This document shows, piece after piece, positions 40,501 through 53,010 of a stretch of 64,000 nt of DNA. The translations under genes were made by a program, and so were the position numbers. Within the stretch, counting starts at the first letter, position 1. Every line of letters starts with the position of its first letter. Below the pieces are notes generated by a model. It saw only the letters and a list, made by a program, of their open reading frames with translations. It made no database searches and was not told where the DNA came from. Location: the NCBI GenBank assembly GCA_043228905.1, contig JBHGNT010000005.1, positions 930,001-994,000 of the forward strand. Direction: 5' to 3'. The stretch is from Azolla caroliniana. Lineage: Eukaryota > Polypodiophyta.

Positions 40501-41171
40501 TGTGAAGTCAATTTTTGCTCATAAGAAAAGACCATGGTAGATACATCAGATGCTAAGGTGTATAAGAATAAAGCACAATATGAAAGGTTCAAGAGTTAAA
40601 AGACGAATGAGATTGAAGGGATATGAAGTTAAAGGGTTTTTCCAAAAGTAGAAAAAGCAAGAAAATAGAAAAAAGGAAAATACGCATACAAAGGCAAAGG
40701 AAGCAAGATAGAGAAAAAAGCTCATAACTTCTTCATCTCATGTCCAAATTTCAAAAGAAAAGATTCGTAAGAAAGCTGACAAAGAGAGATTTCTTGTATG
40801 ATAAATTTAGATGACAAAACAGAAATAATGATATGAAAAACGCATCACACAAACTCGAGGATATAAGAAAAAAGCAAGAATAACGCAACTAAAAACCTAT
40901 AAATATGAGGGTATTCTTAGCAATAGAGGGAGGAAGAATAGAATATCTACAAGAAGAAGTTTAGAGGAAGAATAAGAAGATTAGAAGAAGTGAGAAGAAG
41001 ATTTGTTGAAGAAAGAGGAAGAAGGAAAGACCATTTTGGCTAATAGTCTATTGAAGTAGTTATTTGGGGGTTGTTACTTTTGGAGTCTAAGAGGATTGTA
41101 TTGTTTTCCTAATAGTATATTGAAGTATTCTTTTCTCTTCCTCTTCTGTTCTCTATCTTTTTTCTTTATCA
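40501..41171 (+). repeat. Solo LTR in the RNase H of copia E
   Basis: 671 bases, TGTGAAGTC...TTTATCA, flanked by AGTCG (40496-40500) and AGTCA (41172-41176), a duplication with one mismatch of the CpG-decay type. Removing it restores the frame from KKQPTV to LSSTEAE. It has a TATA box (TATAAATA, 40898-40905). It is purine-rich (AAG and GAAGAA) in the middle. No coding sequence; its element family is not otherwise present here. Confidence 0.75.
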
Positions 41172-41553
41172 AGTCACACTGTCAAGCACCGAAGCCGAAC
41201 ACAAGGGTGTGATCGTAGCCGCATGTGAAGCCATTTGGCTAAAGAGAATCTTGAAGGATCTGGGTGTTCCCATCAAGGATCCAATTCTCCTCTACTGTGA
41301 CAACATGAGCAATATCCATCTCGCTCGGAAACCAATCTTCCATGCTCGGACTAAGCGCATTGAAGTGCACTATCACTTCATCCGAGAGCGTGTTCTAGCT
41401 GGGGATGTCGACCTGCAACACATCGGCACAAACCTGCAAACGGCCGACATCTTCACCAAGGCCCTGGGAATCGACAAGTTGCGGCAATTCATGACCTGCC
41501 TAGGTCTTTTGACCATCGACCAACAGAGCTTGAGGGGGAGTACAGAGCAGTAG
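41172..41553 (+). pseudogene. RNase H C-terminus of copia E
   Basis: LSSTEAEHKGV, WLKRILKDLGV, YCDNMSNIHLARKP, RTKRIEVHYHFIRE, and the ADIFTKAL ending, with no stops in this stretch. It is followed by about 80 bases and a polypurine stretch (TTGAAGGGGCG) before the LTR at 41638. Confidence 0.92.
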
Positions 41554-41637
41554 GAGTATACCATCCATTCGAAGTTGAAGCCAATCCGAACCAACCATCC
41601 GACGATTAGACAACCAGAAGTTGTGTTTGAAGGGGCG

Positions 41638-41921
41638 TGTCGAGAATCAAACTCAACTTCCCGTGAGTGGGAACACACTCTAGGATACCCAAATGTGTGA
41701 ACACCCCACCTCCTTGTATAGTAACTAGTGTGTCATAGAAGTTAGTGTCCTATTACACATATTCTTTTAGTAGTTAAGACACGACCTCTTTCCCAAGAGG
41801 CGGTAGTAGTGAGAGAACATAGAGAGAAGGTGACTACATAAGCACCTTCTCCCTCTCTTTGTAGTGGTTGGTCATTCTTGCTTCCTTGTAATAAAGTTTT
41901 CTGATTTTCTGTAATCGTGAG

Positions 41922-41978
<57 letters not shown>

Positions 41979-42015
41979 ATTCTTCCGCTGCACAAAATCC
42001 ATCCGATTCTTTACA
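41638..42015 (+). repeat. 3' LTR of copia E
   Basis: 378 bases, TGTCGAGAATC...TTCTTTACA. Longer than the 5' LTR because of an expanded CT run (about 41925-41964) and a small insertion. ACTCC follows. Confidence 0.92.
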
Positions 42016-42020
42016 ACTCC

Positions 42021-44422
42021 ATATATATCCACTCAATTTTTACTAGATGTCATTGTGGGATGTAGAGGTTGAACACATGACCTTTTGGTCTCAACTTAGC
42101 TCTCTCTTCTTTTTTTTAAATAATGACTTTCATTACGAAAGAAAAAACACAACCTCGTCTTGTAAGGACCATGCATGATGGCTTTTGCTACTCGACATGT
42201 TGGCTGATGTGGGTATGAGGGTTATATTTTACTATATGAGTTCTTTCTAGCCTTTGGGCATCTTTCCATTAATACCAAGGCGAATCTTTATTCAAAATAA
42301 AAACCACCACGACTAACTTACAACAAATTAAAGAACCCTTCTAGGGATCTAAATACTATTGCGATAATAAACTCCATCCCACCCTACACACCAATTTAGA
42401 GGTTGTAGAGGTTGAACAACATGACCTTTTGGTCTCAACTTAGCTCTCTCTTTTTTTGAAAATAATGACTTTCATTACGAAAGAAAAAACACAACCTCCT
42501 CTTGGAAGGACCATGCATGAGGGCTTTTGCTACTCGACATGTTGGTTGATGTGGGTATGAGGGTTATATTTTATTGTATGTGTTCTTTCTAGCCTTTTGG
42601 CATCTTTCCATTAATACCAAGGCCAATCTTTATTCAAAAATAAAAAACCACCACGACTAACTTACAACAAATTAAAGAACCCTTCTAGGGATCTAAATAC
42701 TAGTGCGACAATAAACTCAATCCCACCCTACACACCAATTTAAATGTCGAATATGATTATATGTGACTTCGTAGAGCTCTCTCTCTCTCTCATGTTGTTT
42801 GCAATTCGAGTCATTTCTTCAATACAACTTGGTTCGCGCTCACTTCAATGCGAGAGAAGATGTTGAGGCACAAGTGACGAAACTAGTCTGCTATGCACAC
42901 TTTGTATGAAACAAGTTTGAGACTCCAAGTAATTCTATCATACTTTAATATAATGCTCTACCTTTGATCACATTTGACTATTATTTCCACACTTCAACCC
43001 AACACAGTCCTTTCACAAATTTCCTTGTGTCACACTTTACATGATAAATACGTTTTTGAATACACATAAAAGCAACCATTTTAGTTCTTAGATGGTTAAT
43101 CGAAATTATTCCATGATCCATCAATAGATTCCTTTGTGAGTGAGGCTTTTTTGCAATGCCAATGTATGATATCATGGGAAAGATGTCGAGCCATATGTGG
43201 CTAAAATTGCAAAACAATCTTCATCCCAAAACGAAGAAGTTGTACTCATCCGTACATGTTAGAGCCCATCCCTTTGTTTGCCATCCACACCATTGCTTCG
43301 ATTCAACTTGGTTCACATTCTTTTCGATGTGTAATAAGGGGTTGAGGCACAAGTAAGGACAACTCATCGACTATGAGTTTGTTGAGTCAAGCGTATTAAA
43401 CTTTGATATAGTGTATTGCATTTGACTACATTCTAGTTTGCTTTTCCACACGTTGTCAATGCAATCCACTCCCTACACTTCCTCTCACAATCACAATATG
43501 CCCTCTTTATTGCAATATTTATCATTAAATGTTTTGAGCATCAAGAAACATTACTCAATATGCCAATAACAAATATGATTTAGATATGATTTCGTGGGTC
43601 ATATTTGACATGACAATAATAAAAAACCGTCTACCTAAATTCACGACTTATTGAGTGATCTACAACTAAAGTGTGTTATACATGTTTTGTAGGTAAAATT
43701 GAAGGCATTAGACACCAAATGCACAATATAGAAAACAAGGGTAATGATCTTGTATAAAAGATAACTTTATTTCAAAGAACTTTCACTTTAGAATTAGGAA
43801 ATTAGTACTTGTCGTCAACTAGAGGAGTGCCAAAAAACCAACAACAATGCAAAACCTAAGCATTCCCTTAACAAGTAGAGAATTATGCAACCCCTCCCAA
43901 TCTGGTATAGTGCAAGGGAATACATGGATGAGGGGGCAAATGAATACCTAAAGAACAGGAAGAATTGTTGCTAACATAAAAGAAGCTAGCCCTTTCAACT
44001 TGTATAGGTGACAAACACCACAAAATAATGTAGTAATTTTGGCCATCAAATGGGATTTTATGACTAAACCCTATATGTATATGGTTTTTATCACTTCTGT
44101 AATTGTGGATTTATGAAAATGTCTTATGTTTGTTCTTTGGACAATTATTGAAATGTTTACAATATCAACAAACACCAACTTAGAAATTTGTTGTCCCAAT
44201 AACATTAACATATTATAAAAATATGGATCCCATGAAATTGCCGGTTGCATGTCAAATGCTCACAAGGTTTAGCACCTCATGGATTTGAATTGGCATAGGT
44301 GGAATCCATGTGCCATTTTCACATGTGGCTTAATGGTGGTGTGTGTATATGAGTAAACCATGTGTTATATTGTTGCAAGGGCATACATAAAGAACTTGAA
44401 GAATTGTTACTAATAGGCATAC
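42021..44422. other. AT-rich spacer, no gene seen
   Basis: No open coding motif. It holds a tandem duplication (42062-42745) and an older, weak repeat of sequence around 42800-42940 and 43280-43390 (AACTTGGTTC...GTTGAGGCACAAGT). Confidence 0.7.
42062..42745. repeat. Tandem duplication of a 345-bp unit
   Basis: Two copies about 343 bases apart sharing GACCTTTTGGTCTC, ATGACTTTCATTACGAAAG, GACATGTTGG and CACACCAATTTA, with about 5-8% difference. Each copy has a poly-T stretch near its left side, so the unit may derive from a small minus-strand retroposon. Confidence 0.85.
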
Positions 44423-44827
44423 AACTTGACCTTCTTCTTTTTTTTTCCCAAAAAAACACTACATCGCATTAGTTAGCAAACAAAATTACATCATAGAACA
44501 CCCAAAGTTCTTCTCACCAACCCTCACTCTGGCCTTCCCACCAAAGTGGACATAGTCCCCACCTCATTTTCAACAAACGTATCCAAACAACTCCAATAAC
44601 CTAATAATTTGTACCATATCTATACAGATTTACAGCACCTAGACGCTATTGGAAACCGGAAACAGCCATCGGGGTGCTTGGTAGTTCCATTGAGGCCCTG
44701 ATGAGGATCTGCCCACCATAGGAGAATTACCCCATTTCAGCAAGAACTTTGATCGAGATCTTTCAGCTGCATCAGATTCCCCCTTGATTGAGTCGTATCG
44801 TCCCCGCAGCCAAGATACCAACTCAAA

Positions 44828-45286
44828 CTAGATATTTAATAATACCTCACCGCTAGGGATCTTTTGTTGTTGAAAAACAAATTTACAACGGTTGGTCCAA
44901 ATGTGCCAGACCGATAAACAAGACACCATCATCCATATCTCCTCAAAAAATTCTGAGTTAGTGCCATGTCGAACTCCAGCCCGTTGAAACACCTTGCCAT
45001 CCTGCACTATAAAACCATGTCCGTGAGGATTTAACTGTTCAGCCCAGCCTTCCCCTGTTAACTTCAGCCCTTGTACGGACCCCCATACAACTCTCCCATT
45101 CACTCCGCATGCTACCACTATCCTGAGACTTCTACCCCAAATGTTAATAGCCTCGCTGCAGTTCCAAAAACAATGAGGAATTAATTCCAAAGGGTGTCCA
45201 CAACTTTTGCATCCAGCCTCACCACCACGACACCTAAGCCACTCCCCCACTGGCACCGCTTTGTGGCTATTAGAAGCCATAACCAA
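44828..45286 (-). pseudogene. LINE1 ORF2 C-terminal zinc-binding tail
   Basis: In a different frame from the upstream RT. It has a CX2C...H...C pattern (CKSCGHPLELIPHCFWNC), then WGRSLRIVV, and ends VWHIWTNRCKFVFQ. This is the zf-RVT tail of plant LINEs. A frameshift near 45260 separates it from the rest of ORF2. Confidence 0.85.
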
Positions 45287-47733
45287 AGCTTTATTTTTTC
45301 TGGCATATCAAACGCCCATAGCCTCCTCCAAAACGACTTCAACCAGTCATCAGAAATGCCTTTATCCTTCCAACTATTGCGAGTTAGGCCAGCACCCATC
45401 AATTTAGAGCCAATGATTTGCCTTCCTAGCTTGGTAGTGTACTCGAAAAACTGTTCAAGTTTGTCTGTACCCGGTTTCTGCCACCACACCTCTAGTGGAT
45501 CCCAATCCAGATCACATATGGGCTTGTTGTCAACTATCCAGAGTTTACGATCAAATTCCAGCTTCCCTGGGTCCGGGTTTACTTGCCACTTCTTACCTTC
45601 CAACATTGCCACTCGCACTGCCAACCATTGGCCATTGTCTGCCAAAGCACTTAGGTTGCCCCACAAACGATACTCATTAGATGGGCACCTGCCTCGGATA
45701 ATTTGCGCATCGCCCTCACCTACAAACCACCCAAACCAGACCCCCTCTTCTTCATTCAGCCTAGCTAGACCATCAACAGCCTTATCTATCAAGTGGGTAA
45801 CCTTTTCCAGCCTGCCAGTAAATCGAGGACTTCCAACCAGACCCTCCCTTCTTCTCCTTTTGAACTCCTCCCAGTCTCTTACTGAACTAACATTGTGCCC
45901 TACCATTTTTCCCCATGGCAAGTATTTTTTCTGACCAAGCATCATACCATCATCACTTCGAATCCTGGGGTTCCAAAACAGAGGTTGACGGAGTTGTTCC
46001 TCCATTGTTTTTGGCTGCATTAAGACCAGCCCCTCTCTTAAACTTGACCAGGCCCTCATTATGGTGCGGGCCACCCTATCCTCCATGCTAGTAGGTTCTT
46101 TTAACGTTAGGCCTGGACTGAACAACCACCACATCTTTGCCTTCCAAGGGCCGCCATTCCTCGGACTCCAGAGTTCAGCTCTGTCTCTAAGAAGCAATTT
46201 CCACAATTCTGGTCCAGGTTGGAGACTTCGCACCAAGAGCTTACCAAGTAAAGCCTTACTTTGGTGACCTGGATCCACCATCCCAAGTCCACCTTGACTT
46301 TTTGCCTTGATCAAACAACTCCAGGCCACTTTAGCTGAAGCGGTCTCATGGTCTCTACCCGACCAAAGGAACCCTCTCACCATTGCCTTAATATTTTTTA
46401 TGCACTCTTTATCTAACATCCAGCATGCCAACGAGTGCCACATGGTGGCCAACAAAATATGGTTTACCACAACCACTCTACCTGCAAGGGAAAGCTTTAC
46501 TGATGCCCATAACCGAAGCTTTTTTCTGATTTTGTCTTTCACTTGCTCAAGTTGCTGATTTTTCTGAATCTCTATTCCCACCAAAAAGCCCAAATACTTC
46601 ACAGCCCTTCCATTAGGAACCCATTGAAAATCAGCATTAGGTTGCCAATTCGGCCAAGAGTTTGGACTTACCCAAAACCCTCTACTTTTGTTCCAATTAA
46701 TTTTCCCACCTGATGCTTTACAGAACAACTCAATTCGATTTTCAGCCTGCTGTAAATTAGCATCATTGCCTTGCAGATAGAGCATGGTGTCATCTGCATA
46801 CATGGAGTCCAACAAGTCCTTACAAGCATGTGGGACAACCAAACCTCGAATTCCTGAATCCGGTCTATTTAAAAAGAAAGAGAATGCCTCTAAGATAAAT
46901 AAATAAAGGTAGGGGGCCAATGGGCACCCCTGTCTGACAGACATTCATAATGGAATTGATGGGCCCCGTTGCCCTAGTACCAACACCCTACTCAAGCTTC
47001 CTTTGTAAAGCGCCAACGCAGCTGCTCTCCATTTTGAGGGTAGTCCCAACCGCTCCATGACTTTGTCTAAAAAAGGCCATTGTACTCTATCATATGCCTT
47101 CTCAAAGTCAAGCATGAGGCATGCAATATGTTGATTGGTTTTCTTCGCCAGGGCAATCGCTTCCCAAAAGGTCAACACATTATCGATTATACATCTATTT
47201 TCCATGAATCCTGTTTGTCCAACATTAATTAGCGCATGTAAGTGGGGTTTGACCCTCTTGGCCAGCATATTAGCAAAAATCTTATAGATTGTGTTGAGCA
47301 ACGTAATCGGTCTCCATTGCCTCACATCTGATACTATACCCTTTACCTTAGGAATTAGAAATATTAGTCCCTCTTTAAAATGTTCAGGGAGGTACCCATC
47401 ATCCCATGCCTCATTTAGTCCAGCAACCAGGTCAACCTTAATTATTTCCCAAAATTTTTCATAAAAATCTTTTGATAATCCATCGTCTCCTGGACAAGAC
47501 GTTCTACATATACTTGCCAGAGCATCTGACACCTCCTCTTCCAAGAGTGGCCCTGACAACTTAACTTGTGCAACCTCTGAAATTCTTGGTTGCATTCCCT
47601 CCAATACAAATTCTGCCAGTGAGGGCTGGTCTGGGAGACTATAATTATTTGATAGTAGCCCATTATAGTGAGATGTGACTGCCTCCATGATCTCTGATAC
47701 ATCTTCTGACAGTGAACCATCCTCCTTGATCAA
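45181..47733 (-). pseudogene. LINE1 ORF2 reverse transcriptase
   Basis: One long frame with a single stop. RT motifs in order: SCPGDDGLSKDFYEKFW, IFLIPKVKG, WRPITLLNTIYKIFANMLA, GQTGFMENRCIIDNVL, ACLMLDFEKAYDRV, then TGA (46945-46947), MSVRQGCPLAPYL, MYADDTMLYLQG, and the thumb and RNase H-like connection to FWRRLWAFDMPEKIKLW. The YADD catalytic motif is intact. The TGA is where Arg would be expected before GVRQG-type sequence (CGA to TGA). Confidence 0.93.
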
Positions 47734-47801
47734 TTTAGGAATGAAGTTACCAATTGTGCACGATTTTTTAAACTTAAAAAATTGTTGGTTAACTTGACCT
47801 T

Positions 47802-50800
47802 ATTTGCATCTATTCGCCAAAAGAATAATATGAAATTTTAGCCACCCTCATACTTATTACAAAGCTCAACCGACAAGAAAAGGTGTTTTGTAAATGATGC
47901 ACATTGCAAACTAACTGATTGGTAAAAGTTAAAGATACCCATATTGCCCCTCAAAGTGAGTGCTCTTTGAGTATGTCTTCTTAAGTGAACCATGTGGAAA
48001 ATGTTTGAATTTCATCATTTGGGATTTCAATGTCCTAGAGTACAAGTTGATGTAGATAGAAACCAGTCAAAATCACATGAGATGGGCCTCAAACACATAG
48101 CACAGAAACACGAGAGATTGGACTTTTAAATTATGGAATGACTAGTCTAAGATATACCTCAATCCTCACCCTAGTAGTGAGTGCTTATTGAATATGGCTT
48201 TTGAAGGGAGTTATAAATGCATTGAGAACCAAATGAAATGAGGATGGTGGGAATAGAAAATTGTAGTACAATTACACGCATGTAAATTTAAATTTTGTTG
48301 GGATGCCTACAAAGCAATGATGTGACACACCAACACCCACCCACGTTTTCCCATTATCGAATGGAACACGGATGTCCAAAGTAACATATTGCTATACTCT
48401 TTTCATAATCTTAACATGTTGGAGACTTGCAACTGCACCTCCATCCGATGTTCCACGAAAGGCAAGAAAGGTGATCATTCTCCCTCACGAACATTGTAGA
48501 TTGTGAATAGTTGGGCATATGCGAACATGCATCTTCATGTTATATAATCATTATATTAATTTTGACCATATAAGTTACTTGACACTTCTTTACAAAATGA
48601 TAGTGAAAAGTTAATCCTTGGTGCTATAATTCCAAGATCTTTGAATGCTTCTCTAATATAAATTAGGAGTTCAATATATAATAATGAAAACCAATCAATT
48701 GTTTTAAATGTTTTAAGTTAATGTAATCCACTTCAAACATTAAAGTATTGCTTCATTGAATCATTCAATTTACATTGATACACCATGGATGATCTCAAAC
48801 TATACATGATGAGATTTGAACCACATAAATATATTAAGTTCCAACACATTTATTACGCACATGGTTCATGTGTATATAAAGTCAAATGTTGGCCACTCAT
48901 TGTGAATTGGCATAGGTGGCAACTTGCAAGAAAATGTCCACATGCACTCTTTTTTTATTCACATGTTGATGGAACTTCTGGTTTTGCTTATTTACAAATA
49001 GATCATGTTTTTAATATCGTTGTAAGACATACTAGTCCTAGGGTTCAATTATCGCCATAATATATTAGTATATATATTATCAATCCCACATATACACACA
49101 ATTAAAATGAGATTAGAGATCAAAGTACCCCAACTTTTAAGGGGAAATATCAACTTTAGTTAGCAAGAGAATTAACATTTAAATTATTCTTTAGCTCTAA
49201 TTCTTTTTACTTAAAAGGGAACACGAATATCATATTTCTTACTCTATTATGGGGCCTATATATGCTTTACTTATATTTCCGAAATTGTGAAGGATAAAGC
49301 TGAACAATGAACCCCGTACACATGAGCTGGTTTTTAATATCACCATGATGAAACTTCCAACTAACAAGCATCACCATGGTATTCCTCAGGTTATAATCAT
49401 CGAACGTTTTTATCTACTACTTCAGAATCTTCAATGTATGAACCAAAGGTGGAATAAAAACAGTAAACCTCATGCCAACTTTGGGATAGGTATTGATGCA
49501 AGAAACATTGTAAATATCAAAAAACATACAAATATACGTGTCAAGAGGAGAATAGTCATCTTGAACAATCAATTGAAGCTGTCCAAAACTACACATCAAA
49601 AACCTTTTCACATTTTTCAGTAAGGCTCAATAATTAGTTGTATAGTTAAAATGGTGTAGATAGTGAGTAGATAAAAAGTACCATGTAAAGTTCTCTTTCT
49701 CCTTATGTATATACTATACATATGCATTGGTGCCATATGATAATGGATGAACACACATCCCTTAAAATAATAGTCATGTCCAAATTATTGTACACGATTG
49801 CCAATAATGCATGGCAATTTATATTCCCGAACCTCAACTTATAAATTATCATAGATACCCCATGGTGTGTATGGGGCCTAGGGTAATATCTATTATACCA
49901 CGATATTTCCCATAATATAAAAACTAATTTTGGTCAAACATGACAATATCAACGCATATGCTTTTCTTCTTTTGACACAAACTTTGAATGAGGAGAATAA
50001 GGATTGATGAATCTCTCTTTCAATGGTTTTGACCAATCCTAGTTCTGAATCATATTATCACCCCATATATGAAGGATTTTAAATATATTTTCCTTAAAGA
50101 TTTATGACTTTTCCAAGTGTATCTGACTCTTAATTAATCGGTGTAAGTTGTCGATTATTGAAAAAAAATTCAACACGAGGAAATAAGGAAGTCATATAGT
50201 TTTATTTTGTAATGATATATTTAATAGTCTATCAAAATGAGAGAAATCTATCAATAAACAAGGGGCTTTACATGTAATGATTGCATGTATAAATAATGAT
50301 ATATTTTCCTTGAAGATTTATGATCTATTCGAGTGTATTTGACTCTTGATTAATTGGTGTAAGTTGTCGATTAATGAAAAAATCTTCAACACGAGGAAAT
50401 ATGGAAGTCATATAGTTTTATTTTGTAATGATTTATTTCATAGTCTATTAGAATGAGAGAAATGTCACTATCTATTAGTAAACCAAGGGCATTACATGTA
50501 ATGACTGCATGTATCAGTAAGCATATTTGAAAAGTGATGAGATTTTAACAAAATAGTTGGTGAAATGCAGCAAATTTTGGAAAACTGTAGAATATCTCAC
50601 TATAAAGCATTAGATATTTTTGCTCATTTTTGTAACAATATGAGATGGGTAATGATAAAGAAAAACAATGTAACAAGCACTTGTGAATGTGTCCTCGAAG
50701 AAGTTAGTGTATGACACAAGGCCTTCTTTACAAGGGCCACTCAACCTTTGGTATTGATAAGATTGCAGTTAAGTAAATTCAAGTCAATTGGAGATGGGAT

Positions 50801-50945
50801 AAAGTTTTGTTACAAGCAAGGTTACCCCTCCTTTGTTAACATTCATGTATTTGCTATTTTACTGGAAGCATTAGTAAGTGAATTGATTAATTTTCAATTC
50901 ACTACAATTGTGATGTCATTTCTACATCTTTTTGACTTTTGGTTG
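47802..50945. other. AT-rich spacer, no gene seen
   Basis: About 3.1 kb with stops in all frames and no recognisable protein or RNA gene. It holds a tandem duplication at 50089-50520. Confidence 0.7.
50089..50520. repeat. Tandem duplication of a 215-bp AT-rich unit
   Basis: Two adjacent copies sharing GTGTAAGTTGTCGATTA, TTCAACACGAGGAAATA, GGAAGTCATATAGTTTTA and TACATGTAATGA, with about 10% difference. Confidence 0.88.
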
Positions 50946-51884
50946 TCTAAGTATTTTTTTTCCAAAAAAACACTACTTCGCATTAGTTAGCAAACAAAGT
51001 ACATCAAGGACCATCAGATTTCAGCAAAACTCACTTTGGCCTTCTCACCAAAGTGATCATAGTCCCCACCCCCTCATTTACAACAAAAGTATCCCATCAA
51101 CTCTTTTAACATGGTAATTAACTTGTAACACAGTTATACATATTTACAGCTCTTGGTCACTAATGGAAGCCATTGGTGAAAACAACCATATGGGTGCTTG
51201 GTAGTTCCATTTAGGCCCTGATGATGATCTCATCACCATAGGAGAATTGCCCCATTTCAGTAGAAACTTTGACCGAGCTCTTTCTGCTTCATCTGATTCC
51301 CCCTGAATCGAGTCATACCGTCCCCGCAGCCAAGATACCATCTCAAACCAGATGTTTAACAACGCTTGGGAGCTTTTGCTGTTGAAAAACAAACTTACAA
51401 CGCCTAGTCGAAACTTTGACCGAGCTCTTTCTGGTTCATCGGATTCCCCCTGAATCGAGTCATACCGTCCCCGTAGCCAAGATACCAGCTCAAAGCATAT
51501 GTTTAACAATACCTCACCGCTTGGGAGCTTTTTCTGTTGAAAAACAAACTTACAACGCCTAGTCGAAATGTGCCAGACCAATAAGCAAGCCACCATCATC
51601 CATATCTCCTAAAGAAATGCAAAGTTTGTGCCAGGTCGAACTCTAGGACATTGAAATGCATTGCCACCGTGCACTATAAATCCATGACCATGAGGTTTAA
51701 ACTGTTCTGCCTAGCCTTCCCCCGTTAACTTCAGCCCTTGTAAGGACCCCATACAACTCTCCCATTCACACCGCATGTTGCCATGATCTTGAGACTTCTA
51801 CCCCAAATGTTAATCGCCTCTACGCAATTCCAAAAATAGTGTCCACATATCTTGTAACCAGCCCCCTCACCACGACACCTCAGC
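50946..51884 (-). mobile_element. LINE2, 3' part
   Basis: Minus-strand relative of LINE1. It starts with the same 3' end (T run, then CCAAAAAAACACTAC) and carries the zinc tail and RNCKF-type end (HISTRRCKFVFQQKKLPS). It breaks off at 51884 where copia F begins; the next LINE sequence is at 62631 but lacks about 1 kb present in LINE1 (about 45230-46230). Confidence 0.85.
51265..51568 (-). repeat. Internal tandem duplication in LINE2
   Basis: Two copies about 147 bases apart sharing AACTTTGACCGAGCTCTTTC, CCCCTGAATCGAGTCATACC and TGTTGAAAAACAAAC. LINE1 has the unit once. It duplicates the 3' end of ORF2. Confidence 0.88.
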
Positions 51885-51961
51885 CCAAAGAGTTAGGGCT
51901 TAGTATATAAGCGATAACCTAACGTTGTAAAGAAGTTCTTGATCATTCTTGTATTGTGTCT

Positions 51962-51996
<35 letters not shown>

Positions 51997-52128
51997 TAAT
52001 AACAAAGCTTCCATTAAAGCTTAAACCGTGTATATCCTCTGTTTATTCTCTTGTCTCCCTTTTGTGTGATTTGTTGAATACATACGACAGATCCTCACAC
52101 ATATGTTTCAGCGCATATCTACCCTTGA
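51885..52128 (+). repeat. 5' LTR of copia F, truncated at its start
   Basis: Matches 62388-62625 (CCAAAGAGTTAGGGCTTAGT onward), with the same GA microsatellite (51961-51992). It lacks the first part of U3. Confidence 0.85.
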
Positions 52129-52130
52129 AC

Positions 52131-52143
52131 TGGTATCAGAGCG
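52131..52143 (+). promoter_or_regulatory. Primer-binding site of copia F
   Basis: TGGTATCAGAGCG two bases after the LTR; initiator tRNA-Met type. Confidence 0.92.
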
Positions 52144-52228
52144 ATTTGCGGTTCGGCGGCAACAAGCAGCAAAAAAAGGCTGAAAGGAAAAAGACCAGGT
52201 CAGTAAAATCTCACTTTCGAAGAAGAAC

Positions 52229-53005
52229 GTGGCTTCAACATCCGGATCAGGAGTTGAAATCAGAAAATTCGACGACAAAAACTTTGCCCTATGGAAGGAG
52301 ATGATGCAAGACGTCCAGATCATCAGAAGACAAGTCGAAGCCATTCAACACAGTGAAAAACCTGCCTCGATGACAACCGAACAGTGGAGATCTACAGACG
52401 AAATCGCACGCTCCACCATCTGAATACATTTGGGTGAAAATGTCTACTTCAGCATGGCAAAAGAGACAATAACGTTCTCATTGTGGGAAAAGCTACAACC
52501 CGTGTACGAGAAAAAGTCCTCATCTTCAAAACTTATCTTGATCAAACAATTGTTCAACATGAAGATGAGAGAGACCGATCCGGCTACCTCCCACATCAAC
52601 ACTTTCAGTCGGATGTTGTCAGAACTCTCCTCACAAGGGATCAACTTCCAAGAAGAAGTGAAAGACCTTGCCCTCCTATCGAGCTTGCTGGCGAGTTGGG
52701 AGGTGTTTTGCACGACCTACGCCAATAGCCGACCGATCCTAAATCTGGATGAAATGATCGGCCAGGTTCTCACCGAGGACATTTGACAAAAATCGATGGG
52801 GCTCACCATCGACGAGTCAGTAGAAGCCCATCACTCGACTGAGTCAGTCGACCGATTGAGTCGCTCGAGAGAACAAACCGACAGAACTGGTCGGAACACC
52901 AACCGATCAAGAATGAGGGGAGACCAACAGCAGTCGAAGTCGAGAATGGGCCGATCAAGCAAATTCTACACACACTGCAGAAAAGTTAGCCACAATGTTT
53001 CCAAC
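52229..53005 (+). pseudogene. Gag of copia F
   Basis: MASTSGSGVEIRKFDDKNFALWKEMMQD, with stops at 52421 (TGA) and near 52785. Homologous blocks: SLWEKLQPVYEKKSSS, LIKQLFNMKMRETD, LSSLLASWEVF. A degraded zinc knuckle (FYTHCRKVSHNVSNCC) lies just before the LTR insertion at 53011. Confidence 0.88.
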
Positions 53006-53010
53006 TGTTG

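Larger units (their letters stand above)
29091..42015 (+). mobile_element. Copia element E, decayed, hosting D and a solo LTR
   Basis: Flanked by ACTCC (29086-29090 and 42016-42020). 5' LTR, initiator tRNA-Met PBS, gag, protease, integrase, RT, RNase H, 3' LTR in plus orientation. Chromovirus D sits in integrase (CCAGA) and a solo LTR sits in RNase H (AGTCG/AGTCA). Without these it is about 5.1 kb, a normal copia length. Many stops and frameshifts show that it is old. It is related to B (similar Gag and integrase motifs). Confidence 0.9.
44434..47790 (-). mobile_element. LINE1: 5'-truncated non-LTR retrotransposon
   Basis: 3357 bases flanked by AACTTGACCTT (44423-44433 and 47791-47801), an 11-base target duplication. 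The minus-strand 3' end has a short pyrimidine/poly-T start (44434-44447), i.e. a poly-A tail. No endonuclease domain remains; the copy begins within the RT-containing ORF2, as usual for truncated LINEs. Confidence 0.92.

Noticed and set aside
40500-41180. Insertion in the E RNase H as an intron (starts GT, with a pyrimidine-rich right end)
   Set aside because: Joining at any GT/AG pair breaks the reading frame, while the TG...CA ends with a five-base duplication restore it exactly, so a solo LTR is the better reading.
45194-45934. Plus-strand 246-residue frame within LINE1
   Set aside because: Antisense to the LINE RT-RNase H region; no motif, and the minus frame has clear homologous motifs.
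48785-49060. 91-residue frame in the spacer after LINE1
   Set aside because: No domain or homologue recognised and no supporting context; probably chance.
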